NCBI GenBank assembly: GCA_017404505.1
Contig: JAFRCE010000023.1
Location: 31,881-95,880 of the forward strand
DNA: 64,000 nucleotides
Source: Solobacterium sp.
Lineage (GTDB): Bacteria; Bacillota_I; Bacilli_A; Erysipelotrichales; Erysipelotrichaceae
Direction of reading: 5' to 3'
The stretch's first letter is position 1; the number at the start of each line of letters is the position of its first letter. Both the position numbers and the translations under genes were made by a program. Positions 26,277-34,885 of this stretch are shown here, piece by piece. The notes beneath the pieces were generated by a model. That model was not told the origin of the DNA. It saw only the letters and a program-made list of their open reading frames with translations, and did not search any database.

Positions 26277-26743
26277 AGAAGTATAGCTGCACACAATAAA
26301 GAGGCTGCGTCCACGGTTGAGAAACCGCTTTTCGTGGCCCGTGCGGACTATCAGAAAATCTGTAGCCCGAGCTGAAATATAGGTCTAGGTATCCACTAAT
26401 TGAAAAAGCCGGAATTTCTTTCCATACACTGTATGAGACAGTTAAAAAGATCGAGAAACGGTGTGAACCGGGAAAAGGATCCAGATGTGCATATCCTTTA
26501 AGGAAAGCACAAAAGAGAGAGCTGAAGGCATAGTCGTCGAGAGGTCAGACTGCCAGTAATCAGTTCCAGCAAAGCAAGCAGGCAGATTGGACTGCGAGCC
26601 GAACCGGAAATGACAGAAAACACTCTGATTAACAGGTGAAAATCTAGAAGATCAATCGCGTGCACAATTGATCGAGAAGTAGACTGAAGATTCAGCGGAC
26701 GGACACAGATGAAAAAAGGGAAGCCTGGGTGGTTTCCCTTTTT
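26277..26743 (+). ncRNA. candidate large structured non-coding RNA, class not recognised
   Basis: The stretch between typA and the DJ-1 gene has no credible reading frame but looks like a transcription unit. A TATAAA box sits at 26265-26270, the region is rich in short helices, and it ends at a strong terminator. Visible helices include GTCCACG ... CGTGG closed further out by GGAC, an inner CGGTT-GAGA-AACCG hairpin with a GNRA loop, CAGA/TCTG, and GATCAAT/ATTGATC near 26650-26672. It lacks the hallmark sequences of RNase P RNA (GAGGAAAGTCC), tmRNA and T-boxes. Large RNA classes such as ROOL or GOLLD were not excluded. Confidence 0.5.
26713..26743 (+). terminator. terminator of the candidate RNA
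   Basis: A 13-bp stem (AAAAAGGGAAGCC with GGTTTCCCTTTTT) around a 5-nt loop, directly before the DJ-1 gene promoter (TATAAT at 26762-26767). Confidence 0.8.
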
Positions 26744-26789
26744 GATTACTGTAACGGATGTTATAATGAGGCATAGGGAGACACATATT

Positions 26790-27359
26790 ATGAAATGTGC
26801 AATTTATCTGGCAGATGGTTTTGAGACCTGTGAAGGCCTGATCACCGTCGATCTGCTGCGCAGAGCCAATATTGAAATCGAGACAATTTCCATTAAAGAC
26901 AATAATTTCGTGAAAAGTTCCCATGGTATCGAGATGCTGACAGACAGGATCTATATGGAGACTGATCCGGCGGAATATGACGTGCTGATCCTGCCGGGCG
27001 GCAAAGTGGGAACCTTGAATCTGGAACAGTTTGATGATCTTCGGGAAGCCCTCAAAGCTCACTTTGAAGCGGGAAAACTGACCTGCGCGATCTGCGCGGC
27101 ACCATCGATCCTCGGCCACATGGGTCTTTTGAAAGACCGCCGATATACCTGCTTCCCGACGTTTGACGATCCGTCCTACGAAGGTGAATATCAGCAGGAA
27201 CTGGCGGTGCGGGACGGCAATCTGATCACCGGCAGAGGCATGGGCGCGACCATTGAATTTGCCCGCGAGATCATTAAGGCTCTCGCGGATGAAGAAACAC
27301 TTCACCGGGTCGAGTACGGCATCCAGTACGAACATACATTCCGCCTGGATCCGCAATGA
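26790..27359 (+). CDS. DJ-1/PfpI-family protein
   Basis: This 189-residue protein has the flavodoxin-like DJ-1 fold: L-A-D-G-F-E-x-C-E near residue 10 with the conserved glutamate, L-I-L-P-G-G near 67, and the nucleophile elbow C-A-I-C-A-A-P-S with its cysteine near 105. It belongs to the DJ-1/YajL type used in stress protection or protein repair. The start at 26790 follows GGGAG. Its stop overlaps the DUF1349 gene by 4 nt. Confidence 0.87.
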   Translation: MKCAIYLADGFETCEGLITVDLLRRANIEIETISIKDNNFVKSSHGIEMLTDRIYMETDPAEYDVLILPGGKVGTLNLEQFDDLREALKAHFEAGKLTCAICAAPSILGHMGLLKDRRYTCFPTFDDPSYEGEYQQELAVRDGNLITGRGMGATIEFAREIIKALADEETLHRVEYGIQYEHTFRLDPQ

Positions 27360-27943
27360 CAGGCAGGCATGTCGATCCCCGCGATCTGATGTGGATATGC
27401 AAGCCGCAGCTGTATCTGCAGAGCACGGACAAAATCGTTCTGGAAACAGAACCCTTTACCGATCTGAAGCCGGCCGGCAAAAGCGCCGAGGCGATCGAAC
27501 TTTCCCTGGAGCCAAACGGCAGCTTCTGTTTTACCATGAAGTCGGAGTTTTCCTTCCGGGGGCCGTTTGATCAGTGCGGCATGATCATTTATGAAGGGGA
27601 TAAACGGAAAGCTGTATGCGGCACGGAATGCCGCAGCGCGGAACGCATGACGCTGAACTGTATCGTTTATCATGACGATAAAGGCGATATTTCCAAACGT
27701 GAGATCGGCAGTGCGATTTCCTGTATGTATTACCGGGTCTGGTACCGGGGCGGCGTGGTCCGCATCCAGTACAGTTTTACCGGTATCCGTTACTCGGATC
27801 TTCGGGAATTCTGGATCGATCCCGAAAACAGAAAAACAATCAGTCTCGGCATTTATGCCTGCAGTCCCGGTGATTCCTGGTTTGACTGTACGTTTTCAGG
27901 CATGACGCTGGAGGAAGAAACGGAAAGAGGCAGTAAAAAATGA
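27356..27943 (+). CDS. DUF1349 (concanavalin-like) protein
   Basis: This 195-residue beta-rich protein has no signal peptide. The pattern F-S-F-R-G-P-F-D-Q-C-G-M-I-I-Y, W-Y-R-G-G, Y-S-F-T-G and G-I-Y-A-C-S-P matches the DUF1349 family of concanavalin-like jelly-roll proteins, whose function is unknown (regulation of growth or carbohydrate binding has been suggested). It overlaps the DJ-1 gene upstream and pepT downstream by 4 nt each, so the three are one operon. Confidence 0.75.
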   Translation: MTGRHVDPRDLMWICKPQLYLQSTDKIVLETEPFTDLKPAGKSAEAIELSLEPNGSFCFTMKSEFSFRGPFDQCGMIIYEGDKRKAVCGTECRSAERMTLNCIVYHDDKGDISKREIGSAISCMYYRVWYRGGVVRIQYSFTGIRYSDLREFWIDPENRKTISLGIYACSPGDSWFDCTFSGMTLEEETERGSKK

Positions 27944-29160
27944 GTGCTGAAGAGAGAATGATACGCTACTGCCGGATCGACACCCAGTCCGATCCGGCCA
28001 ATGAGGATGTCACGCCGTCCTCACAGAAACAGTTTGATCTGGCGAGGCTGCTGGAAAACGAACTGAGAGAAATGGGAATGGCGGACGTCGTGCTGGACGA
28101 ACACTGTTATGTCTACGCCAAGCTGCCTTCCAATCTCGATTACGAAACGAAGACCGTCGGCTTCATCGCCCACATGGACACCGCTCCCGACTACAGCGGC
28201 ACCGACGTGAAGCCGCGTATCATCGAATGCTTTGACGGCAATGACATTCCGCTGAATGAGGAAGTCACCATGAAGATGGACGATTTCCCCTGGATGCGCG
28301 GTCTGAAGGGCAAACGGCTGGTGGTCACCGACGGAACGACACTGCTGGGCGCGGATGATAAAGCAGGCATCGCCTGCATCATGGAAGCGATGACTTATCT
28401 GATTGCTCATCCAGAAGTCAAACACGGCACCGTGGCGGTCAGTTTCACGCCGGATGAGGAGATCGGCAACGGCACCCGTTTCTTCGATCTGGAACAGTTC
28501 GGCGCTGATTTCGCCTACACGATGGACGGCGGCACGGTCCGCGAACTGGCGGATGAAACATTTAACGCCGCATCCGCGGTTGTGAAATTCACCGGCTTCT
28601 CGATTCATCCAGGTGAGGCGAAAGACCGTATGATCAACGCCGCCCGGGTGGCAACCGAATATGAACAGCTTCTGCCCCAGCACATGGTGCCGGAGCATAC
28701 GGCCGGCCGGGACGGCTTCATTCACCTGCACGGCATGAAGGGTGACTGCGACAGCGCGGAAATGGATTATATTCTGCGCGACCATGACGCGGATCGTCTG
28801 GAAGCGATGAAGGAACTGATGCGCAAAGCCGCCGAATATATCAATCTGCAGTACGGTGAAGGCACCTGTGAGGTTTCCTTCCGTGATTCCTACCGCAATA
28901 TGATCGAAGTGCTGAATCAGCATCCGGAAGTAACGGCCATGGCCCGTGAAGTGATGGAAGGACTGGGACTGAATGTTGTCAGTGAACCGGTCAGAGGCGG
29001 CACCGACGGTGCCCAGCTGTCCTTCCGCGGACTGCCTTGTCCGAATCTTGGCTGCGGCGGCGGCAATTTCCACGGCCGCTACGAATATCTGGTCAGTGAA
29101 GAACTCGAGATGGCTGGTAAAGTCATTCTCGGTATCATTAATAAAACTTGTGAGAGGTAA
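27940..29160 (+). CDS. pepT: tripeptide aminopeptidase PepT
   Basis: This 406-residue M20B enzyme has G-F-I-A-H-M-D-T-A-P-D near residue 75, T-L-L-G-A-D-D-K-A-G near 138, F-T-P-D-E-E-I-G near 170, and R-G-G-T-D-G-A-Q-L-S late, the classic PepT metal and active sites. It removes the N-terminal residue from tripeptides in the cytoplasm. Length is normal. It is the third gene of the DJ-1/DUF1349 operon, and a sugar-phosphate kinase gene follows after 5 nt. Confidence 0.94.
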   Translation: MSAEERMIRYCRIDTQSDPANEDVTPSSQKQFDLARLLENELREMGMADVVLDEHCYVYAKLPSNLDYETKTVGFIAHMDTAPDYSGTDVKPRIIECFDGNDIPLNEEVTMKMDDFPWMRGLKGKRLVVTDGTTLLGADDKAGIACIMEAMTYLIAHPEVKHGTVAVSFTPDEEIGNGTRFFDLEQFGADFAYTMDGGTVRELADETFNAASAVVKFTGFSIHPGEAKDRMINAARVATEYEQLLPQHMVPEHTAGRDGFIHLHGMKGDCDSAEMDYILRDHDADRLEAMKELMRKAAEYINLQYGEGTCEVSFRDSYRNMIEVLNQHPEVTAMAREVMEGLGLNVVSEPVRGGTDGAQLSFRGLPCPNLGCGGGNFHGRYEYLVSEELEMAGKVILGIINKTCER

Positions 29161-29165
29161 CAATT

Positions 29166-30086
29166 ATGATTTCGACATGCACCATGAATCCTTCCCTTGA
29201 TTACTACATGGAAGTGGACGGACCGCTGGAAAGAGGCAAGCCGAACCGTTCCAATCTGGAATTCTATGAAGCCGGCGGCAAGGGCATCAACGTTTCCATC
29301 GTTCTCAACAATCTGGGGATCCCGACCAGAGCTTTCGGCTTTGTCGGCGGATTTACCAAAGACTTCTACATTTCCCTGCTGGCCAAGTATCAGGAGATCC
29401 GTCCGTACTTCACGTACATTGACGGTCATACCCGCATCAACGTCAAATGCCATGCGGACATGCACACCAACCTGAACGCCACCGGTCCTTATATCACCGA
29501 CAGTGATATGAAGAACCTGCGGGAAAAGGTGGAGCGTCTGGGTGACACGGACTATTTCGTCCTGGCCGGTATCACACCGGAATATCTCGAAGACGAAACC
29601 GCTGACATGCTGAAAAAGGCAATTGACGCGGGTGTCAAGGTCGTCATCGACACGAATCCGAATCTGATGCGCCAGGTCATTCCGGCCCATCCGTTCATGC
29701 TGAAGACGACAGACGATGATCTTGCCGTGCTGGTCGGTAAAGAACTGAAAACGAAGAAACAGATCATCGCGGCCGCCAAGCAGGTCTATGAAGACGGCGT
29801 GCAGCACGTTCTTGTTCTGGTCGACAACAAGCTGGCGATCCTTGTCTATGAAGGCGGCGTCTATGAAGGCGACGTTCTGCACCATGATCAGTTTGTCAAT
29901 ACCGTCGGTACCGGTGACTCGCTGGTGGCCGGCTTCCTGATGGACTATCTGCGCAGCCGTGACGTTCTTGACAGTTTCAAGTATGCCGTATCCAGCGGCG
30001 CTGCCACAGCTTATTCCAGAGGCCTGGCGACCCGTGCCAAGATCGACTCGTTCTACGATCAGACGGAAATCAGAAAATTAGACTGA
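29166..30086 (+). CDS. 1-phosphofructokinase-type PfkB kinase
   Basis: This 306-residue ribokinase-fold enzyme has the first PfkB signature around G-G-K-G-I-N-V-S near residue 40 and the second, N-T-V-G-T-G-D-S-L-V-A-G-F, near 252, whose aspartate is the catalytic base. T-M-N-P-S-L-D at the N-terminus is typical of the FruK/LacC group that phosphorylates fructose 1-phosphate or tagatose 6-phosphate. No PTS or fruR gene is nearby. It probably shares transcription with pepT. Confidence 0.85.
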   Translation: MISTCTMNPSLDYYMEVDGPLERGKPNRSNLEFYEAGGKGINVSIVLNNLGIPTRAFGFVGGFTKDFYISLLAKYQEIRPYFTYIDGHTRINVKCHADMHTNLNATGPYITDSDMKNLREKVERLGDTDYFVLAGITPEYLEDETADMLKKAIDAGVKVVIDTNPNLMRQVIPAHPFMLKTTDDDLAVLVGKELKTKKQIIAAAKQVYEDGVQHVLVLVDNKLAILVYEGGVYEGDVLHHDQFVNTVGTGDSLVAGFLMDYLRSRDVLDSFKYAVSSGAATAYSRGLATRAKIDSFYDQTEIRKLD

Positions 30087-30101
30087 TATTGCGGTAAGTG
30101 C

Positions 30102-30107
30102 TATACT
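30102..30107 (+). promoter_or_regulatory. extended -10 box placed for a leaderless transcript
   Basis: TGC-TATACT with TTAGAC 18 nt upstream. Seven bases separate it from the ATG of the lipoprotein gene. Confidence 0.5.
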
Positions 30108-30114
30108 GTTTGGC

Positions 30115-30717
30115 ATGATGAAAAACAAGAAACAGAAACACATACTGACGGCCATCGTTTCAGCGGTGATGGTTTTGTGCGGCTGTTCCGCACCGGCAGA
30201 ACCCAAAACGGCTCAGATCACCAATCCGGTCGATATCAAATATCAGAAAGCGGATATGTCCGGCTATGAATACCTCTCTGAACCCATAACCGAATTCCGT
30301 GAAATCACGCTGGAAGAATCGATCCGCTTTTTCAAGGAAGGCGGCTCCGGCATTCTTTACTACGGCAAGGACGACTGCTACTGGTGCAACCGGGCCGTGC
30401 CGGAACTGAACAAGATCGCTCTGGAGTACGGCGTTCCGGTTTATTATGTCAATACCGGCATTTCCCCGATGCCGCCGCAGGAAACCGTCAAGGAACTGGT
30501 TGCCTATATCGAAGAGACCTTCATCGTCGTGGAAGGCGAAGGACCGGTGTTCTATGTGCCGGAAGTGATCGGCGTGAAACAGGGAAAGATCACCGGCGCG
30601 CATGTCTCGCTGGTCGACAGCTTTGAGGGAACGATCAAGGACAAGCAGCTGAGTGACGATCAGAAAAAAGAACTGCAGGGCTACTACCGGCAGATCATTG
30701 AAGCGACTGTTGACTGA
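30115..30717 (+). CDS. thioredoxin-like lipoprotein
   Basis: This 200-residue protein has a lipoprotein signal (V-M-V-L-C-G-C) and a thioredoxin-like domain with the active-site motif D-C-Y-W-C near residues 87-91. Y-V-N-T-G follows in the next strand, and a proline before V-I-G-V matches the cis-proline strand. It would sit on the outer face of the membrane and act on disulfides. It resembles bacteriocin-transport accessory proteins. The start lies 7 nt from a -10 box with no ribosome site. Confidence 0.75.
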   Translation: MMKNKKQKHILTAIVSAVMVLCGCSAPAEPKTAQITNPVDIKYQKADMSGYEYLSEPITEFREITLEESIRFFKEGGSGILYYGKDDCYWCNRAVPELNKIALEYGVPVYYVNTGISPMPPQETVKELVAYIEETFIVVEGEGPVFYVPEVIGVKQGKITGAHVSLVDSFEGTIKDKQLSDDQKKELQGYYRQIIEATVD

Positions 30718-30732
30718 ACAGCCGCTTTTTTT
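30703..30732 (+). terminator. terminator overlapping the lipoprotein gene end
   Basis: GCGACTGTT pairs with AACAGCCGC (one mismatch) and is followed by T7. The stop codon is inside the loop region. Confidence 0.6.
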
Positions 30733-30752
30733 GCGCGTATAATAAGAATGAT

Positions 30753-31217
30753 ATGAAAAGACTGCGTGACTGGTTCGGCAGAAAACGGTATGAAGGAGAT
30801 CCTGTTGATCTGAAACAGGAGTTTACCCGTTCCGCCAATGCCTTCAACAACTATGTGCCTTCCGTGATCTACGGCATCTATGAGCACGGCACCGACCGGA
30901 AAGTCGGGGAGTGCGACCTGCGGCTTGGCATGAATGAAGAACTGTATTATGCCGGACAGATCGGCTACCGTGTCTATGAAGCCTACCGCGGACACGGTTA
31001 TGCCTATTACGCCTGCCGGATCCTTTTCGCGATTGCCCATGAGGATTACGGCATGGACGAGCTGCTTCTGACCTGTTCGCCGGACAATACTCCCTCGAAA
31101 AAAACACTGGAGAAACTGGGCGGCGTACTGAAGGAAAACGTCGACGTTCCCGCCTGGCACTGGTTGTATAAAAGAGGCGAGACGAACAAGAATATATACT
31201 ATTATTCGCTGAAATAA
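30753..31217 (+). CDS. GNAT-family N-acetyltransferase
   Basis: This 154-residue GNAT protein has the acetyl-CoA loop region Y-E-A-Y-R-G-H-G-Y-A-Y-Y-A and a later C-S-P-D-N-T-P-S-K-K-T-L-E-K-L-G, as in the RimJ-like group. The substrate is unknown. TATAAT at 30738-30743 is only 9 nt before the start and there is no clear ribosome site, so its leader is very short or absent. Confidence 0.82.
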   Translation: MKRLRDWFGRKRYEGDPVDLKQEFTRSANAFNNYVPSVIYGIYEHGTDRKVGECDLRLGMNEELYYAGQIGYRVYEAYRGHGYAYYACRILFAIAHEDYGMDELLLTCSPDNTPSKKTLEKLGGVLKENVDVPAWHWLYKRGETNKNIYYYSLK

Positions 31218-31228
31218 GCGGGGTTTGC

Positions 31229-31234
31229 TATAAT
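31229..31234 (+). promoter_or_regulatory. extended -10 box placed for a leaderless cls transcript
   Basis: TGC-TATAAT is followed by ACCTAC and the ATG. No Shine-Dalgarno sequence is present. Confidence 0.55.
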
Positions 31235-31240
31235 ACCTAC

Positions 31241-32755
31241 ATGCGCAGAATTATCAAAATACTGACGGGAAGACTGATGCTGATCGTACCGCTGTTCTGG
31301 CTGCAGTTCGCAGCGATCGCGGCGCTGATTTACCATGCCTCGATCTATATCAAGGTCATGCCGATCCTGAATATCCTGTCCATACTGATGGTTATCATGG
31401 TCGTCAATTCCCAGTCTGACCCGTCCTATAAAATTGCCTGGATTATCGTCCTTCTGGCTTTGCCGGTTGTCGGGGTGCCGCTTTACGCCCTGGCCGCCAA
31501 CCGGAAAATGCCGAAGAAGCTGAGCAACGGAACGATCCGCGCCTCGCAGAAGATGGTCGGTCTGCTGCAGACGGATGAAAGCATGCTGGACGGCCTCGAC
31601 AAAGAAGCGGCCCACGTCTTCCGCTATGGCCTGCAGTGCGGTTTTCCGCCGATGCAGGGCAGCACCTGTACGTATTACAGCAGCGGTGAGGAATGGGGCA
31701 AAGCCTATATTGAGGAACTGAAGAAAGCCCAGCATTATATCTTCATGGAATTCTTCATCATTGACGAAGGTTCCTTCTGGCAGGAGATCCTGGAGGTTTT
31801 AAAGGAAAAAGCGAAGCAGGGTGTCGAAGTCAAGATCATCTATGATGATTTCGGCAGTATCACGCTGCCCTGGCATTATGACCGCTATCTCCGCAGTCTC
31901 GGCATTGAAGCCTACCGCTTCAATCATGTCCGTCCGGCGCTGATCTTCCGTATGAACAACCGTTCCCACCGCAAGATCACGATCATCGACAACAACACAG
32001 CCTTTACCGGCGGCGTCAATCTCGCCGATGAATATGTCGGCCGGGAAGAACGGTTCGGCAAGTGGAAGGACAGCGCCCTGATGATCCGCGGCGAGGCTGT
32101 CTGGTCCATGACCGTCATGTTCATGGGCATGCTGACATATGTGCGCGGCGACGACAATCCGGTGGATTACGAAAAGTACCATCTGCCGTGTGATGCGGTC
32201 AGCGACGGCGGCTATTACCAGCCGTATTCCGACACGCCGACCGATACCGAAACGGTTGCCATGAACATGCATCTGAACATGATCGCCCATGCCAACCGGT
32301 ATATCTATATCGACACGCCGTATCTGATCCTGACGGAAGCGATGAAGAACGAGCTGATCCTGGCCGCCAAAAATGGCGTCGATGTCAGAATTCTGACGCC
32401 GCACATCGCCGACAAGAAACTGGTCTTCATGATTACCAGATCCTATTATCTGCCGCTGCTGGAAGGCGGTGTGAAGATCTACGAATACACACCCGGCTTC
32501 AACCATGCCAAGAATTTCGTCAGCGATGACAACATGGCGATCGTCGGCAGCGCGAACACGGACTACCGCAGTTACTTCCTGCATTTTGAAAACGGTGTTC
32601 TGCTGCACAATACACCGGAAATCATCAAGATCCGGAAAAGCTTTGAAAAGGCTCTGGAAGTATCACATGAAATGACGGTGGCGGAGATGAAAGAAACCAA
32701 CGTGATCGTCCGCATGATGCAGGCGCTTCTGAGTGTGTTTATTCCACTGATCTGA
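31241..32755 (+). CDS. cls: cardiolipin synthase
   Basis: This 504-residue protein has two or three N-terminal membrane helices followed by two phospholipase D motifs, H-R-K-I-T-I-I-D near residue 243 and H-A-K-N-F-V-S-D near 424, each followed by the G-S/G-G-x-N part (T-G-G-V-N and G-S-A-N-T-D-Y). It joins two phosphatidylglycerol molecules into cardiolipin at the membrane. Length is normal for bacterial Cls. The gene start directly follows a -10 box. Confidence 0.94.
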   Translation: MRRIIKILTGRLMLIVPLFWLQFAAIAALIYHASIYIKVMPILNILSILMVIMVVNSQSDPSYKIAWIIVLLALPVVGVPLYALAANRKMPKKLSNGTIRASQKMVGLLQTDESMLDGLDKEAAHVFRYGLQCGFPPMQGSTCTYYSSGEEWGKAYIEELKKAQHYIFMEFFIIDEGSFWQEILEVLKEKAKQGVEVKIIYDDFGSITLPWHYDRYLRSLGIEAYRFNHVRPALIFRMNNRSHRKITIIDNNTAFTGGVNLADEYVGREERFGKWKDSALMIRGEAVWSMTVMFMGMLTYVRGDDNPVDYEKYHLPCDAVSDGGYYQPYSDTPTDTETVAMNMHLNMIAHANRYIYIDTPYLILTEAMKNELILAAKNGVDVRILTPHIADKKLVFMITRSYYLPLLEGGVKIYEYTPGFNHAKNFVSDDNMAIVGSANTDYRSYFLHFENGVLLHNTPEIIKIRKSFEKALEVSHEMTVAEMKETNVIVRMMQALLSVFIPLI

Positions 32756-32785
32756 GATACAATACTGAATGAGGTAATGAAACAT

Positions 32786-33664
32786 ATGGAAAAAATCGGA
32801 CTTGTTCTGGAAGGCGGCGGTGTCCGCGGTGCCTACACAGTCGGTGCTCTGACCTGGCTGAAAGACAATCACATTTCCTTTGACTACAGTGTCGGCATTT
32901 CTTCGGGTGCCGTCTATCTGGCATGTTTTCTGGCTGACAAGATGGAAGCCGCGAAGAACATGGCTACCAAATACGCGGCCGGTCCGGAATGTGTCGGTAT
33001 TCAGGCGCTTTTCAAGGAAGGCCATTATGTCGCCTATAAATATATTTTCAGTGTCTGCCTGAAGGAAAAGGAAGGTCTCAGCATGGCGCCGCTCCGGGCT
33101 GCGAAGCCGGATATGGAAGTCGGTGCGTATGATCTGGGCAAAGGCGAGACATGCTGGTTCGGACCGGAAGATCTTGACGACGATCTGGATCTGCTGCGGG
33201 CGACATGCGCGCTGCCGATTGCCTCGGCTGTCGTGGAATACAAGGGAAGACGGCTGCTGGACGGCGGCATCACCAAGATGATTCCGATCGAAAGAGCCAT
33301 GGAAAAGGGCTGCACGAAGTTCATGGTCATCACGACCAAGCCGCGTGACTATGTCCGCAAGCCGGCTGCTCCGATGGTCGAGATCATGATGAAAGTGGAT
33401 TACCGCGAGTGCCCGCAGGCCGCCAAAGATTATCATGTCCGTCATCTGAACTACAACCATCAGATGGACATCATCCGTTCTCTGGCGGATGAAAAGAAGG
33501 CAATTCTGATGTGCCCGTCCAAAACGATCAAAGTCAGCCGCTGGAAGGGTGACGAAGACAAATGCAAAGAACTCTACCAGCTTGGCTACGATGACATGGA
33601 AGCCCACCGGGAAGAAATCCTCGCGTTCATGAAAAAAGAAGAGAATCCGGAAGATCCGCAGTAA
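32786..33664 (+). CDS. patatin-like phospholipase family protein
   Basis: This 292-residue protein starts with the oxyanion motif L-E-G-G-G-V-R-G-A-Y, then the nucleophile motif G-I-S-S-G-A near residue 38 and the catalytic aspartate motif D-G-G-I near 160, all as in bacterial patatins (RssA-like). It probably hydrolyses acyl esters of membrane lipids, which fits its place next to cardiolipin synthase. The ATG at 32786 is preferred because GAGG lies 11 nt upstream. The ATG at 32777 is too close to it. Confidence 0.85.
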   Translation: MEKIGLVLEGGGVRGAYTVGALTWLKDNHISFDYSVGISSGAVYLACFLADKMEAAKNMATKYAAGPECVGIQALFKEGHYVAYKYIFSVCLKEKEGLSMAPLRAAKPDMEVGAYDLGKGETCWFGPEDLDDDLDLLRATCALPIASAVVEYKGRRLLDGGITKMIPIERAMEKGCTKFMVITTKPRDYVRKPAAPMVEIMMKVDYRECPQAAKDYHVRHLNYNHQMDIIRSLADEKKAILMCPSKTIKVSRWKGDEDKCKELYQLGYDDMEAHREEILAFMKKEENPEDPQ

Positions 33665-33680
33665 CAGCGGATCTTTTCTT
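33651..33680 (+). terminator. terminator of the patatin gene
   Basis: AAGATCCGC pairs with GCGGATCTT around the stop codon and is followed by a T-rich tail. Confidence 0.75.
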
Positions 33681-33683
33681 TGC

Positions 33684-33710
33684 AAAAAAAACGGACTTTG
33701 TCAGTCCGTT
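33684..33710 (-). terminator. terminator of the VanY-like operon
   Basis: On the minus strand AACGGAC/GTCCGTT is followed by T8. It overlaps the stop codon of the VanY-like gene. Confidence 0.75.
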
Positions 33711-34885
33711 ATCTGATACCATTCGATGTCGGAAAGAATGCTCTGGGAAGGTTCCAGTTCGGGGTTGTCCCAGTCTTTCAGATAGAGATTGTAGAATTCG
33801 TCATAGGTGAGGCCGGACTCCTTGACTGCCATGGCGGTGTTCTTGCCCACATAGCGGAAATGCGCCGGTTCCGTTTCCCGGCCGGTGATGGCTTCCTTGT
33901 ACTGCGGGAAGCGTTCCACGAAGCCATAGGAGGCACTGTGTTCCTTCAGCCATTTATAGGCTTCGGTGAGCCGGAAGTTGTCTTCGTTTTCAAAGGTCGG
34001 CGCGAAGTTAAGAGCCAGACCGGTCTGATGCTCGTTGAAGCCGGGCTTGGCGAGGGAAACATCCACTTCCACTTCCGTCATATAGGTCAGCAGGCGGTCG
34101 TTCAGTTCGACCAGGCTGTCGTAATCCCAGTAGGCGTCGCTGACGAAGAAGTAAATGCCGTTGTTCTGGGCAGCCTGGATCATCCGCACCGCCGCGTCGG
34201 CTGCTTCCTTGCGCAGCTGGCAGCCGTTGATGGCGAATTCGTCCGATATGGTCTTCAGATCAGACGGAACGTAGCCGGCTTCCAGATAATTGCGGCGGTT
34301 GACAAGCACCTGCAGGGAATCGGGTTCATCCGCTTTGCTGGTGACTTTGCACATCTGCCGGTAGTCACTGCTCAGATCGAAGTGGCCGCTCTTGCGGCAG
34401 TCGATGACGTCGTTGATATAGGAAATCTCATCCCACTGATAGTCATAGACCAGCAGGGGAATCAGCTCCTTCTGTTCCAGACTGTGAAACAGATTCACGA
34501 TCTGGTCGTTTTCATATCCTTCGTCGGCCAGCCTTCGGCAGATCAGAAAGTCGAGTGCTTCCGGACTGCGTTTCGGCAGGCAGGTGTAAAGATCGATGTA
34601 GTCAGTCCGCAACGTGCCGTCCTTGATGGCCTGTGCCAGCTGGTCGGAATAATAACCGTTGTCGAGGATCAGATGAAGCAGTTCCTTCTCCCGGATCAGG
34701 GCAATCGTTTCCTTGTCATAGCCGAGATTCGCGAGTTTCTCGTTGTCATTGCGGTATGGCATGGTGGCGAGATAAACGATGGCGGCAATGACCATCGCGA
34801 CCGGCACCAGAAGCCACCAGCGCACCCGCCGTCTGGGTTTCCGGCGGCCGTTTTTCTTTTTTCCTGTTTTCTTATTCACAGTCAT
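33701..34885 (-). CDS. VanY-like D,D-carboxypeptidase-fold protein with altered zinc ligand
   Basis: This 394-residue protein has one N-terminal membrane helix (about residues 20-40 after a lysine/arginine-rich start), a helical middle, and a C-terminal M15B domain. The M15 motif S/N-E-H-Q-x-G-x-A-x-D reads N-E-H-Q-T-G-L-A-L-N here, so the zinc-binding aspartate is asparagine. The later E-P-W-H motif reads E-P-A-H. It may be an inactive wall-binding relative rather than a peptidase. It is the last gene of a three-gene operon and overlaps the RluA-type gene by 14 nt. Confidence 0.78.
   Translation of the reverse strand: MTVNKKTGKKKNGRRKPRRRVRWWLLVPVAMVIAAIVYLATMPYRNDNEKLANLGYDKETIALIREKELLHLILDNGYYSDQLAQAIKDGTLRTDYIDLYTCLPKRSPEALDFLICRRLADEGYENDQIVNLFHSLEQKELIPLLVYDYQWDEISYINDVIDCRKSGHFDLSSDYRQMCKVTSKADEPDSLQVLVNRRNYLEAGYVPSDLKTISDEFAINGCQLRKEAADAAVRMIQAAQNNGIYFFVSDAYWDYDSLVELNDRLLTYMTEVEVDVSLAKPGFNEHQTGLALNFAPTFENEDNFRLTEAYKWLKEHSASYGFVERFPQYKEAITGRETEPAHFRYVGKNTAMAVKESGLTYDEFYNLYLKDWDNPELEPSQSILSDIEWYQITD

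Noticed and set aside
26277..26743. RNase P RNA or tmRNA in the typA downstream gap
   Set aside because: GAGGAAAGTCC of RNase P and the tRNA-like ends of tmRNA are absent.
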